The notes under the pieces: generated by a model | Databases searched by the model: none | Told to the model about the DNA's origin: nothing | Seen by the model: only the letters and a program-made list of their open reading frames with translations | Assembly: GCA_900552455.1 (NCBI GenBank) | Contig: URZX01000001.1 | Location: 1-64,000 of the forward strand | From: an uncultured Peptococcaceae bacterium | GTDB taxonomy: Bacteria > Bacillota > Peptococcia > Peptococcales > Peptococcaceae | Length of the DNA: 64,000 bases | Reading direction: 5' to 3' | Position numbers and translations under genes: made by a program | Part shown: one piece after another, positions 8,029 through 15,069 of the stretch | How positions within the stretch are numbered: the first letter of the stretch is position 1 | Layout of the letters: the number at the start of each line of letters is the position of its first letter

Positions 8029-8453
8029 CGCGTTGCCTCCTCGTAAATCGCGCAGTTCGTTGGCGTTTCGTAGACCGTCACCCGAGCGATCGGTAGAGCC
8101 TTCGCCTGCAGCTGCATGAAAATGTAGCGTGCCAGCTCTTCGGCGGTTGGTCGGAATGGCAGCATGACCAGACGAAATCCCTCACATTCCAAAGCCGCCA
8201 CTGTTTGCGGCAAGAGAGAATCCTCTTCATAGATAAGACAATGATCCAGTTGGTCGCAGATTTCTTTTAGCGATTTCTTGAGGTCACCGAAATCCATCAC
8301 CATGCCGCGGGTCTGTGCGTCTGTCGCAAGCGCATCTGCGCATACCTGCGCCACCACACGCCAGCGATGCCCGTGCAGATTGCTGCATTTTCCGGCGTAG
8401 CCTTTGAGAAAGTGCGCCGCGTCAAAATGTTCTTCCGTTTCTAAGTAATACAT
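8025..8453 (-). CDS. queD: 6-carboxytetrahydropterin synthase
   Basis: QueD makes 6-carboxy-5,6,7,8-tetrahydropterin from dihydroneopterin triphosphate, the first dedicated queuosine step. The 142-residue protein shows zinc-ligand histidines in HFDAAHFL and CSNLHGHRW, the nearby cysteine, and the C-terminal VYETPTNCAIYE. I place the start at 8453 because GGAGGAGATC directly precedes it. A start at 8519 would run translation through the riboswitch-associated terminator. It is the first gene of the operon. Confidence 0.94.
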   Translation of the reverse strand: MYYLETEEHFDAAHFLKGYAGKCSNLHGHRWRVVAQVCADALATDAQTRGMVMDFGDLKKSLKEICDQLDHCLIYEEDSLLPQTVAALECEGFRLVMLPFRPTAEELARYIFMQLQAKALPIARVTVYETPTNCAIYEEATR

Positions 8454-8463
8454 GATCTCCTCC

Positions 8464-8500
8464 ATAAAAAATGGCTCCGCAGATCGTACCGCGGAGCCAT
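8464..8500 (-). terminator. Intrinsic terminator in the queD leader
   Basis: On the minus strand ATGGCTCCGC pairs perfectly with GCGGAGCCAT around a 10-base loop and runs into TTTTTT. It lies between the preQ1 aptamer and the queD ribosome site, so it is the natural expression platform: transcription stops here unless anti-terminated. Confidence 0.85.
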
Positions 8501-8529
8501 TGCATTGAAAAAAGCGCATGAAAAAACAG

Positions 8530-8572
8530 CCCTAGTTTTGTTTAACGACAGGATGGTACAAATGAACTGTCG
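8530..8572 (-). promoter_or_regulatory. preQ1-I riboswitch aptamer
   Basis: On the minus strand a stem CGACAG/CTGTCG encloses a loop that begins TTC and contains ACCATC. It is followed by the A-rich tail AAACAAAACTAGGG. The tail, the TTC at the start of the loop and the CCATC segment match the class I preQ1 aptamer, in which loop cytosines pair with the tail GG to form the pseudoknot. It sits about 12 bases after the predicted transcription start and upstream of queD-E-C-F, the expected place. Confidence 0.82.
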
Positions 8573-8590
8573 ACACCTTTGTGCAAATTT

Positions 8591-8619
8591 ATTATAGCTG
8601 AGCCCAGGAGCAGGGTCAA
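8591..8619 (-). promoter_or_regulatory. Promoter of the queDECF operon
   Basis: On the minus strand TTGACC (8614-8619) is followed after 17 bases by a perfect TATAAT (8591-8596). Transcription should begin near 8584, just before the riboswitch. Confidence 0.9.
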
Positions 8620-8647
8620 GGTTTTGTGTGCTTGAGAAGATAAAAGC

Positions 8648-8771
8648 GCTGGCAGATCTGACAAGGTGCGAGGTTCATGACAAAGTAGACGACAGCGTAT
8701 AAGGAACTTTTTCGTGCGCATCTCGCTGTATTTTTGCTGCTGGTGTTTGTGGGTACACCGTGTTTATGTGA
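8648..8771 (+). pseudogene. Decayed fragment of an arsR-sdpI junction
   Basis: This non-coding stretch is recognisably the same sequence as 10442-10565, where the autorepressor ends and sdpI begins. Both have GCTGGCAGATCTGA, then GTTCATGACAAAGT, GACGA and GCGTATA, followed by weaker similarity through GTTTGTGGG. The copy has small indels and cannot be translated along its length. It looks like the leftover of a second arsR-sdpI pair, or of a duplication or rearrangement around glycerol dehydrogenase. From 8772 to 8855 I see only A/T-rich sequence with the palindrome AATCATA/TATGATT at 8819-8835. Confidence 0.7.
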
Positions 8772-8855
8772 TTAATTTCACATATTTTCTGAAGAATTGC
8801 AAAAGAATGATTAATGAAAATCATAAAATATGATTATGTTTTTTGCGCTGAAGTC

Positions 8856-8884
8856 TTGTAATTTACAAATATAAGGACTATAAT
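8856..8884 (+). promoter_or_regulatory. Glycerol dehydrogenase promoter with palindromic -35
   Basis: TTGTAA (8856-8861) and TATAAT (8879-8884) are 17 bases apart. The -35 is also the left half of the palindrome TTGTAA-T-TTACAA (8856-8868), a plausible regulator site. Confidence 0.75.
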
Positions 8885-8909
8885 ACAGGCAAACGAAAAT
8901 TAATGATAA

Positions 8910-8933
8910 TTGTAAAGGCTGGAATCTTTACAA
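8910..8933 (+). promoter_or_regulatory. Second TTGTAAA/TTTACAA inverted repeat in the leader
   Basis: TTGTAAAG (8910-8917) and CTTTACAA (8926-8933) form a perfect inverted repeat ending at the AAAGGAGG ribosome site. Its half-sites repeat those over the -35. It could be a second operator or an mRNA hairpin controlling translation. Confidence 0.5.
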
Positions 8934-8948
8934 AAGGAGGAAAATTTT

Positions 8949-10046
8949 ATGGCAAGACTCAGATTAATGCGCGCTCCACAAAAATATGTTCAAGGAAAAG
9001 ATGCATTGTTGCAATTTCATGATGAAATGACCAGTCTGGGTGATAAATGGTTGTTCATTTGTTCACATAGTGGCTACAACGCATGCCATGATAAGATTGA
9101 GAAGAGCTTTGCAGGTACTGACGATGTGCGTAGATATGAAATCTTTGGCGGTGTTTCAAGTGTTGGTGAGATTGAGCGTATGCGTCAGATTGTTCGTGAG
9201 AACGGGCTGAATGTTGTGGTTGGCGTTGGTGGGGGTTCAGCTATTGATACTGCCAAGGCAACAGCATATTATGAAAAGCTGCCTGTAGTTATCATCCCTA
9301 CCGTTGTAGCCACTGATGCACCTTGCACTGGCCTTTCAGTCATTTATAATGATGATCAAACTTTCAACAGCTATTTGTTTTATCCGAAAAATCCAGAAGC
9401 AGTGCTGGTCGATAGCTCAGTAATCGCTCATGCACCAGTGAAATTCCTTGTCGCTGGTATGGGTGACGCATTGGGCACATATTTTGAAGCGCGTGCCTGT
9501 GAACGGACAGATGCGCCAAGCCTTGAGAATGGCGGCATTACACGTTCTGCAATGGCTTTATGCAAGTTGTGCTATGAAACCCTGCGTGAATATGGTGCTG
9601 CAGCGAAAAAAGCCTGTGAATGTCAGGTGGTAACGCCAGCTCTCGATGCAATTATTGAAGCCAACGTGTACCTTTCTGGCGTGGGCGCTGACAATGGTGG
9701 ACTGGCTGTTGCTCATTCTTTCTACAATGGATTGACAGCACTGGGAGGTCACAGCGCGCCACACGGAAATTGTGTCGCTTTTGGTACGCTTGTGCAGCTG
9801 GTGATCGAAGGCGCTTCCAAAGAAGAATTCCGTGAAGTGCAGGATTTTTGTATGGAGGTTGGGTTGCCTGTAACGTTGGCAGAGATTGGTGTAAACACAG
9901 ATGAAGAGATTCGTATCATTGCAGAGAAATCTTGCGTCGAAGGAGAATCTATTCATAATATGGTCGCCGATGTTACCGTTGATCAGCTGTATGCAGCCAT
10001 TGTAGCTGCGGATGCGCTGGGACGGGAGCGTTTGGCAGAAAAATAA
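8949..10046 (+). CDS. gldA: Glycerol dehydrogenase-type NAD alcohol dehydrogenase
   Basis: This 365-residue iron/zinc-containing alcohol dehydrogenase shows the GldA pattern: VVGVGGGSAIDTAKATAYY for NAD binding, PTVVATDAPCTGLSVIY, and the metal ligands Asp173 (GMGDALG), His256 (VAHSFYNG) and His272 (APHGNC). It should oxidise glycerol to dihydroxyacetone, or work in reverse, in the cytoplasm. It stands alone between a well-formed promoter and a terminator, with no dihydroxyacetone kinase next to it. The start follows AAAAGGAGG. Related 1,2-diols are possible substrates. Confidence 0.88.
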   Translation: MARLRLMRAPQKYVQGKDALLQFHDEMTSLGDKWLFICSHSGYNACHDKIEKSFAGTDDVRRYEIFGGVSSVGEIERMRQIVRENGLNVVVGVGGGSAIDTAKATAYYEKLPVVIIPTVVATDAPCTGLSVIYNDDQTFNSYLFYPKNPEAVLVDSSVIAHAPVKFLVAGMGDALGTYFEARACERTDAPSLENGGITRSAMALCKLCYETLREYGAAAKKACECQVVTPALDAIIEANVYLSGVGADNGGLAVAHSFYNGLTALGGHSAPHGNCVAFGTLVQLVIEGASKEEFREVQDFCMEVGLPVTLAEIGVNTDEEIRIIAEKSCVEGESIHNMVADVTVDQLYAAIVAADALGRERLAEK

Positions 10047-10064
10047 TAGAATATTGAAATCGTG

Positions 10065-10116
10065 AATCCGCGCACTGTGTGAGCTTCTTTAGAAGGCATA
10101 CGAGGCGCGGATTTTT
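10065..10116 (+). terminator. Intrinsic terminator after gldA
   Basis: AATCCGCGC and GCGCGGATT form the stem, with an inner CTTCTTTAGAAGG hairpin in the loop and TTTTT after the right arm. Confidence 0.85.
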
Positions 10117-10127
10117 ACGTGTGCATC

Positions 10128-10183
10128 TTGACAGCCAAAGGTAGGCGTGCTACCCTATATTTAACAATTAGCCTAAATGTTAA
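10128..10183 (+). promoter_or_regulatory. Promoter and operators of the autorepressor-sdpI operon
   Basis: TTGACA (10128-10133) is followed after 17 bases by TACCCT. The palindrome GGTAG-GCGTG-CTACC overlaps spacer and -10, and TTAACA...TGTTAA (10161-10183) lies just downstream. ArsR-type SdpR repressors bind such dyads to shut off their own operon. Which dyad is used cannot be told. Confidence 0.6.
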
Positions 10184-10201
10184 ATGATGAGGAGTGATCA
10201 C

Positions 10202-10495
10202 ATGAGCCTGCAATCAACGCTGAAAGCGCTGGCGGATCCGATTCGCCGCGACATTTTGAATCTGCTCAAAGAAGGACGGCTGTCTGCCGGAGAGATCGGT
10301 GCGCATTTTCCTGTGACCGCGGCGTCGATCTCGCGGCATCTCGCCGTGCTGAAAGAAGCGTATCTCATCCGCGACACACGCGAGGGAAAATATATTTACT
10401 ACGAACTCAACGCTTCCGTGCTTGAGGAAGTCATGCTCTGGCTGGCAGATCTGAAGGGAGGCGAAGTTCATGACAAAGTGGACGATGGCGTATAG
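10202..10495 (+). CDS. ArsR-family autorepressor (SdpR-like)
   Basis: This 97-residue winged-helix protein has the ArsR core (LKALADPIRRDILNLLKEG, SAGEIGAHF, TAASISRHLAVLKEAYLI, EGKYIYYELN). It lacks the paired cysteines of metal sensors, and it overlaps sdpI by 26 bases. In Bacillus, SdpR and SdpI form a similar pair in which SdpI sequesters SdpR when toxin is bound. The start at 10202 follows GAGGAGTGATCAC. The role as operon repressor is inferred from family and context. Confidence 0.87.
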   Translation: MSLQSTLKALADPIRRDILNLLKEGRLSAGEIGAHFPVTAASISRHLAVLKEAYLIRDTREGKYIYYELNASVLEEVMLWLADLKGGEVHDKVDDGV

Positions 10496-11498
10496 GGAGC
10501 TTTTCGTGCTCACCTCACTCGTGATTTTGCTGCCGACGCTTGTGGGCGCGCTGTGTTGGCGTGAATTTGTCTGGTTCCCGCTGGGGCTGCTCGCGACACA
10601 TTGGCTGGTGCTCTTCTTCATCCTGCGCGACCACGCCAACGCCGCGCAGAGCCCGCGCATTTTGCGACTGATCTTTTGGCTGTTGCCGGTGACCGCGCTC
10701 ATCGGTGGCGCCGTGCTGGCGCTTTTGCGTAGCGGGTTTGACGCCTATGCGTTGATCGTGACAATTTTTTACTTGTCGTTTGGACTGATGTTCCTTGTTC
10801 TCGGCAATATTCTGCCAAAAGTGCGGCAGAACAATACCATTGGAATCAAGATCAAGTGGACGTTGGAAAATGAGCAAAATTGGAACGCCACCCATCGTTT
10901 CAGCGGCAGGCTTTGGGTTATCGGCGGAATCCTATGCATGGCCTGCGCGCTGGTCGCCGAGAGCGCAATCGCCATGGTTGTATTTTTTGTCTGCGTGCTC
11001 GCCTTCGCCATCTTGCCAATGGGCTATTCCTATCGCTACTATCGCCGCCAGCTTGCCAGCGGCAGCATCGCGCCAAGCCCTGTTTCTCGCAAAGGCGCAG
11101 CGTTCGTCGTTCTTTTCATCATCGCCCTCTGCGCATTCACCGGTTGGACGCTTTTCAGTGGTAGCATGAACGTGAATGTTGACGACAATGCCCTGACCAT
11201 CGAAACCAAGCAGTGGAAAGATCTCACCATTCCCTATAGCGAGATCGATAGCCTTACCTATTATGACCACGACCCCTCAGCGAATAGCGGCGACGTTCGC
11301 ACCAACGGCTTCGGAAATCTTCGATTTTCCATGGGCAAATTTCAAAACGATCTCTACGGCAGCTATACCCGTTACACCCACGCCAGCTGTGACGCCGTCA
11401 TCGTCCTCGAAGCAAACGACGGAACCATCGTCCTGAACGGCGCTGATGAAAGCGCCACATGCGCAATCTATGAGCAGCTCCTCGAAAACGTAGAATAA
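10470..11498 (+). CDS. sdpI: SdpI-family immunity/signalling membrane protein
   Basis: This 342-residue membrane protein has about seven hydrophobic segments (roughly 10-30, 35-52, 65-85, 90-110, 145-165, 167-185, 210-228). The SdpI signature lies around 122-150: IGIKIKWTL, then NWNATHRFSGRLW. The C-terminal 110 residues are a soluble domain resembling bacterial PH-like domains. Bacillus SdpI gives immunity to the SdpC peptide and signals to SdpR. No SdpC-like toxin gene is nearby, so the ligand may come from elsewhere. Confidence 0.85.
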   Translation: MTKWTMAYRELFVLTSLVILLPTLVGALCWREFVWFPLGLLATHWLVLFFILRDHANAAQSPRILRLIFWLLPVTALIGGAVLALLRSGFDAYALIVTIFYLSFGLMFLVLGNILPKVRQNNTIGIKIKWTLENEQNWNATHRFSGRLWVIGGILCMACALVAESAIAMVVFFVCVLAFAILPMGYSYRYYRRQLASGSIAPSPVSRKGAAFVVLFIIALCAFTGWTLFSGSMNVNVDDNALTIETKQWKDLTIPYSEIDSLTYYDHDPSANSGDVRTNGFGNLRFSMGKFQNDLYGSYTRYTHASCDAVIVLEANDGTIVLNGADESATCAIYEQLLENVE

Positions 11499-11504
11499 AA
11501 CTAA

Positions 11505-11550
11505 AGCGCTGCGTCCTCACGAAGTTCGCGAGGGTGCAGCGTTCTTATTT
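11505..11550 (+). terminator. Intrinsic terminator after sdpI
   Basis: GCGCTGC and GCAGCGTT form the main stem, with an inner TCCTC/GAGGG pairing and a T-rich tail (TTCTTATTTTA). Confidence 0.75.
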
Positions 11551-11553
11551 TAT

Positions 11554-11582
11554 TTGGCGTGGAAACCGGATTATGGTATAAT
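11554..11582 (+). promoter_or_regulatory. Promoter of the structured RNA
   Basis: TTGGCG is followed after 17 bases by TATAAT, and the -10 is extended (TGGTATAAT). Transcription should start at about 11589, exactly where the long terminal helix of the RNA begins. Confidence 0.8.
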
Positions 11583-11588
11583 AATTAT

Positions 11589-11791
11589 GCTACACACCAT
11601 ACTCAAAATGGAATAACTCTATCTACTGACCACTTTTCAGCGTGAAGGGTACGTTATTGGTGAGAGCGTACTCTCTGATGCCATAGGATCTTTACGCTGA
11701 AGAGACTGTGTGAGTATAGGTGTGTAGCAACCCTTACGTCAGAGCATGTATGTTTTTCACGCGTGGTTCTGAAAAGGGCCACGCTTTTTTT
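11589..11791 (+). ncRNA. Rod-shaped structured RNA, 6S-like architecture
   Basis: The 5' end GCTACACACC (11589-11598) pairs with GGTGTGTAGC (11719-11728), continued by ATACTCA with TGAGTAT (one bulged A), giving 17 pairs. Inside, 11633-11648 pairs with 11689-11704 over 16 consecutive base pairs. The tip holds a GAGAG-CGTA-CTCTC hairpin. Between the two helices is a large bubble, 27 bases on the 5' side and 6 on the 3' side. A strong promoter starts exactly at the first paired base, and a terminator (GCGTGGTTC/GGGCCACGC then seven T) closes the transcript. No convincing open frame is present. The shape, a terminal stem then a central bubble then a long apical stem, resembles 6S RNA, but I cannot match conserved 6S bases. 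It could instead be a leader RNA for the LysR gene 29 bases downstream. Confidence 0.7.
11761..11791 (+). terminator. Terminator of the structured RNA
   Basis: GCGTGGTTC and GGGCCACGC (two G-T pairs) close on TGAAAA and are followed by seven T. It separates the RNA from the LysR gene. Confidence 0.9.
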
Positions 11792-11819
11792 GTAAAATAA
11801 TATTGTGGGAGGAGAACGT

Positions 11820-12749
11820 ATGCGTACTGAATGGTTGAATTATTTTCTTGATATTGCAAAATCTGGTTCACTTCATCTTTCTGCAGAAAAATTTTACATT
11901 TCACAGCCTGCACTTGGTAAAGCGATCGCATCGCTTGAAAGAGAGCTTGGTTATCCGTTGTTTAATCGTACAAGTTCGGGGATGCGCTTGACAGAGCTCG
12001 GTGAGAAAACCGTGCCCATTGCACAAGAGATTCTCTTTCAATTAGAACGATGTAATAAAATAAAGCAGGACTTCTACTCAGAACCTAATTCGGAGCTTTC
12101 TGGTGTATTGGACATTGTGACTGTTCCGACGATAGGTACGGGTATTTTGCCGGAAACAATTCAAGCGTTTGGGAAAAAATATCCAAAAATTCGTCTGACT
12201 ATTTTAGAAACAAATACGGAATTAGGATTGGAACAACTTTATAAAAAGCAAAGTGATCTAGGTGTTTTAGTTGTTTTTGATGATGCGCCTTTTCCAGAAG
12301 AATTTACATCTGAATTACTCTGGGAAGAACAATTGTTTGCATTTATGAGAAAGGATAATGAGTTGGCAAGGAAAAAATCAATTAGCTTAGAGACATTGAA
12401 AAAATGTTCTTTGGCAATTATGTCCTTTAGCCAAGATGATTTTACTACTGTGGAACAAATGATTGATGATGGTGAATCTATTCCACATATTGCGTTGCGT
12501 ACAAATAATGTAGCACTTCTTAGAGAATTTGTTTTAAGTACAGATTCAATAGCATTGGCGCATGTATCCTATATTTTAGAAAAAGAATATCAAAAATATT
12601 TTTTGTCAGGAGCAATATTTGTCCCAGTATCAAACTCTATGCCAAGTCGATTTATTTCGATTTATCGAAATAATAGTGAAAAGATGCCGTTGATTCGAGC
12701 GTTCATTGATGAACTGATGGCAACTGTGCGAGAAAGATATCAAAAATAG
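11820..12749 (+). CDS. LysR-family regulator of the A/T-rich block
   Basis: This 309-residue LysR protein has the N-terminal helix-turn-helix (LNYFLDIAKSGSLHLSAEKF, then ISQPALGKAIASLE) and a full effector domain (about 95-300). The start at 11820 is set by GGGAGGAG six bases upstream. An earlier GTG would place the ribosome site inside the gene. It is much richer in A/T than the genes before the structured RNA, as are the hydrolase, transporter and small membrane protein that follow, which points to a shared history. It probably regulates those genes in response to a small anion (inference). The first LysR gene at 455 is a distant relative, not a close copy. Confidence 0.9.
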   Translation: MRTEWLNYFLDIAKSGSLHLSAEKFYISQPALGKAIASLERELGYPLFNRTSSGMRLTELGEKTVPIAQEILFQLERCNKIKQDFYSEPNSELSGVLDIVTVPTIGTGILPETIQAFGKKYPKIRLTILETNTELGLEQLYKKQSDLGVLVVFDDAPFPEEFTSELLWEEQLFAFMRKDNELARKKSISLETLKKCSLAIMSFSQDDFTTVEQMIDDGESIPHIALRTNNVALLREFVLSTDSIALAHVSYILEKEYQKYFLSGAIFVPVSNSMPSRFISIYRNNSEKMPLIRAFIDELMATVRERYQK

Positions 12750-12758
12750 CATGAAGTA

Positions 12759-12805
12759 AAGAAGCTGAACATATTGATAGAAATCAATATGTTCAGCTTC
12801 TTTTG
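12759..12805 (+). terminator. Intrinsic terminator after the LysR gene
   Basis: The arms AAGAAGCTGAACATATTGAT (12759-12778) and its exact complement (12783-12802) form a perfect 20-bp stem with a four-base loop, followed by TTTTG. Confidence 0.92.
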
Positions 12806-12937
12806 TTGCTCGTATTGATAACCTTTCGTTTTTACGTCTCCCTGAGCGATAAATCTTCGATTCTATTCAGGTGGGGAGTTTACAATTATCATATAAGTAA
12901 AGATTATTCAACACATAAAAATCGAGAGGTGTTCAAA

Positions 12938-14998
12938 ATGACAAAAATCAAAGATGCAAAATCGGATAAGATCATTGTTTTAGGGGTCGATGGTTTTGAG
13001 CCTAGCCTAGCGAAAAAATTTATGGATCAGGGAAAGATGCCTAATTTGAAAAAATTTGTAGAGCGCGGCGCTTGTCGTGAAGATTTGGTTCTCTTGGGCG
13101 GAGTTCCTACAGTAACGCCGCCAATGTGGACATCGTTAGCAACAGGGGCAAACCCAAATACTCATGGGATTACAGCATTTTTTAATCAGCATCCGGATCC
13201 AGACAAACTTGATACGGCTGTATACGCATTGGATTCTCGAGAATGTAAAGCTGAGCCATTGTGGAATGTTTTTGCAGAAGCAGGAAAATCTACGCTGGTA
13301 TGGCATTGGCCGGGATCCAGTTGGCCTCCAACTTCTGATAGTGAGAATCTCAGCGTTGTTGATGGCACACAGCCAACAGCAATTAACATGGGGACAGCTA
13401 TTGTTGACTGGGAAACGATTGGAATGGCTGGAGAAAATGTTCCACGTGTCGTGTTTAATGCTTACAACGCTCCCCAGGGGAATGTTAATGGCTGTGTGAT
13501 CACAGGTTTGGAAGATTCCGTTGCTGACGAAAGTGCAAATTACAGCCGTGAAGGTAATGGTGGTGAAAGCCTCCAGGCTATTTTGAACGGCAAACAATTT
13601 ACGACCTTGGTACTTAGCGAGGAAGAAAACGAAATTCATACGCTGGGGAATATCACAGTTAACGTTTGTAATTCACCAATCAAAGAGGCATCTGGCTGGG
13701 CAAATGCTCCGGAGGGGGCAAAGGAATTTACAATTCTCACCTCCGCAGGTTTTGTTCATCGTCCATGTCTGATCGTGAAAAATGAAAACGGCGTTTATGA
13801 TCGTGTTCGTATTTATAAGAGCAAGAAAGATGCAGAGCCGATTGTAGAACTGAAGCCAGAAGCATATACTCCGTATATTCATGATGAAATCCTGAAAGAT
13901 GAAGAAAAGATTGATGCTTATAGAAGTATGAATTTGATTGAATTGGCCGAAGATGGAAGTTACCTTCGCTATTGGATGAGCAGTGCTTATAGAGTGGACG
14001 GTGATCAGGTTTGGCATCCAAAATCCTTGTACAAAGATATTGCTGAGCATGTTGGAATGCCACCGCAGATTAGCAATATCACAGGGAAGAAACCTGAGAA
14101 CGTTCAAGAAATTATTCTTCCAGCGCTGGATTATTATTGCGAATGGCAGGCGAGATGTCTTTGCTATCTCATGGATGAAGGGAAGTATGATGTTATTTTC
14201 TCACACCTTCATAATGTCGATAATGTTGGCCATATGTTCTGGCATTTTGCGAAACATTTTGATGACTGGGGAAATGATGAAGCGTTCTATCAAGATGCAA
14301 TTCTAAAAATTTATGAAGAAACAGACCGCTATCTTGGTGATTTCCTACCATATCTGGATCAGGATTGGAGCGTCATTATTACATCTGACCATGGGTTAAT
14401 TTGCGAAGAACATCATCTTCCTGTTTTGTCGGAAGGATGTGTCAGCGTACCAGTTATGGAAGAACTGGGATATACAGTTCTGAAACGCGATGAGAATGGC
14501 AATAAGATCCGTGAAATCGATTGGGATAAAACACGCGCCATTGCTATTCGAGCAGGTAACGTGTATTTGAACCTGAAAGGCCGTCAGACACACGGTATCG
14601 TTGAGCCTGAAGATAAGTATGAATTGGAGGCGCAGATTATTTCTGATCTGTACAACTACAGAGATCCTCGTACTGGAAAACGTGTTATTTCTTTGGCAAT
14701 GAGAAATAAAGATGCTGTCATTCTTGGGATGGGTGGCAATGAAGATTTTGGGGATATTATTTTCTTCATGGATGAAGGATTTAACTTAATCCATATGGAT
14801 TCGCTTCCTACATATATGGGTTATTTTGATACATCGGTAGCCCCTATCTTTGTTGCAGCTGGTAAAGGGTTTAAAGAAGGATTCACAACTGAACGACATA
14901 TCCATACGATCGATGTGGCACCAACGCTCGCAGTTCTCGGTGGTGTTCGAGTTCCAGCGCAAAACGAAGGATCTATTGTTCACCAGATTCTTGACTAA
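12938..14998 (+). CDS. Alkaline-phosphatase-superfamily phosphodiesterase/hydrolase
   Basis: This 686-residue protein has the nucleotide pyrophosphatase/phosphodiesterase arrangement of the alkaline phosphatase superfamily: Asp18 in VLGVDGFEP, a candidate Thr60 nucleophile in VTPPMWTSLATGANPNTHG, metal ligands in HNVDNVGH, TSDHG (about 490) and HIHTIDVAPT near the C terminus. These enzymes hydrolyse phosphate diesters, phosphonates or sulfates. There is no signal peptide, so it should act in the cytoplasm, unlike many relatives. The ATG at 12938 is preferred for its GAGAGGTG site and because the upstream in-frame stretch looks non-coding. The next gene is a DASS-type anion transporter, which suggests import followed by cleavage. 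The substrate is unknown. Confidence 0.85.
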   Translation: MTKIKDAKSDKIIVLGVDGFEPSLAKKFMDQGKMPNLKKFVERGACREDLVLLGGVPTVTPPMWTSLATGANPNTHGITAFFNQHPDPDKLDTAVYALDSRECKAEPLWNVFAEAGKSTLVWHWPGSSWPPTSDSENLSVVDGTQPTAINMGTAIVDWETIGMAGENVPRVVFNAYNAPQGNVNGCVITGLEDSVADESANYSREGNGGESLQAILNGKQFTTLVLSEEENEIHTLGNITVNVCNSPIKEASGWANAPEGAKEFTILTSAGFVHRPCLIVKNENGVYDRVRIYKSKKDAEPIVELKPEAYTPYIHDEILKDEEKIDAYRSMNLIELAEDGSYLRYWMSSAYRVDGDQVWHPKSLYKDIAEHVGMPPQISNITGKKPENVQEIILPALDYYCEWQARCLCYLMDEGKYDVIFSHLHNVDNVGHMFWHFAKHFDDWGNDEAFYQDAILKIYEETDRYLGDFLPYLDQDWSVIITSDHGLICEEHHLPVLSEGCVSVPVMEELGYTVLKRDENGNKIREIDWDKTRAIAIRAGNVYLNLKGRQTHGIVEPEDKYELEAQIISDLYNYRDPRTGKRVISLAMRNKDAVILGMGGNEDFGDIIFFMDEGFNLIHMDSLPTYMGYFDTSVAPIFVAAGKGFKEGFTTERHIHTIDVAPTLAVLGGVRVPAQNEGSIVHQILD

Positions 14999-15010
14999 TG
15001 CACGTACTTG

Positions 15011-15045
15011 TTTTGTGCTTCTCTATTAAATAGAGAAGCACAAAA
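15011..15045 (+). repeat. Perfect 17-bp hairpin between hydrolase and transporter
   Basis: TTTTGTGCTTCTCTATT (15011-15027) is exactly complementary to 15029-15045, and no T tract follows. It may protect or divide the mRNA so that hydrolase and transporter are made in different amounts, or be a weak terminator. Confidence 0.7.
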
Positions 15046-15069
15046 CTAAAATAAAGGGGTGTAAAAATC

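Noticed and set aside
8454..8519. A longer queD reading that would start at 8519 on the minus strand
   Set aside because: It would translate through the riboswitch-linked terminator and lacks a ribosome site, while 8453 has GGAGGAG directly upstream.
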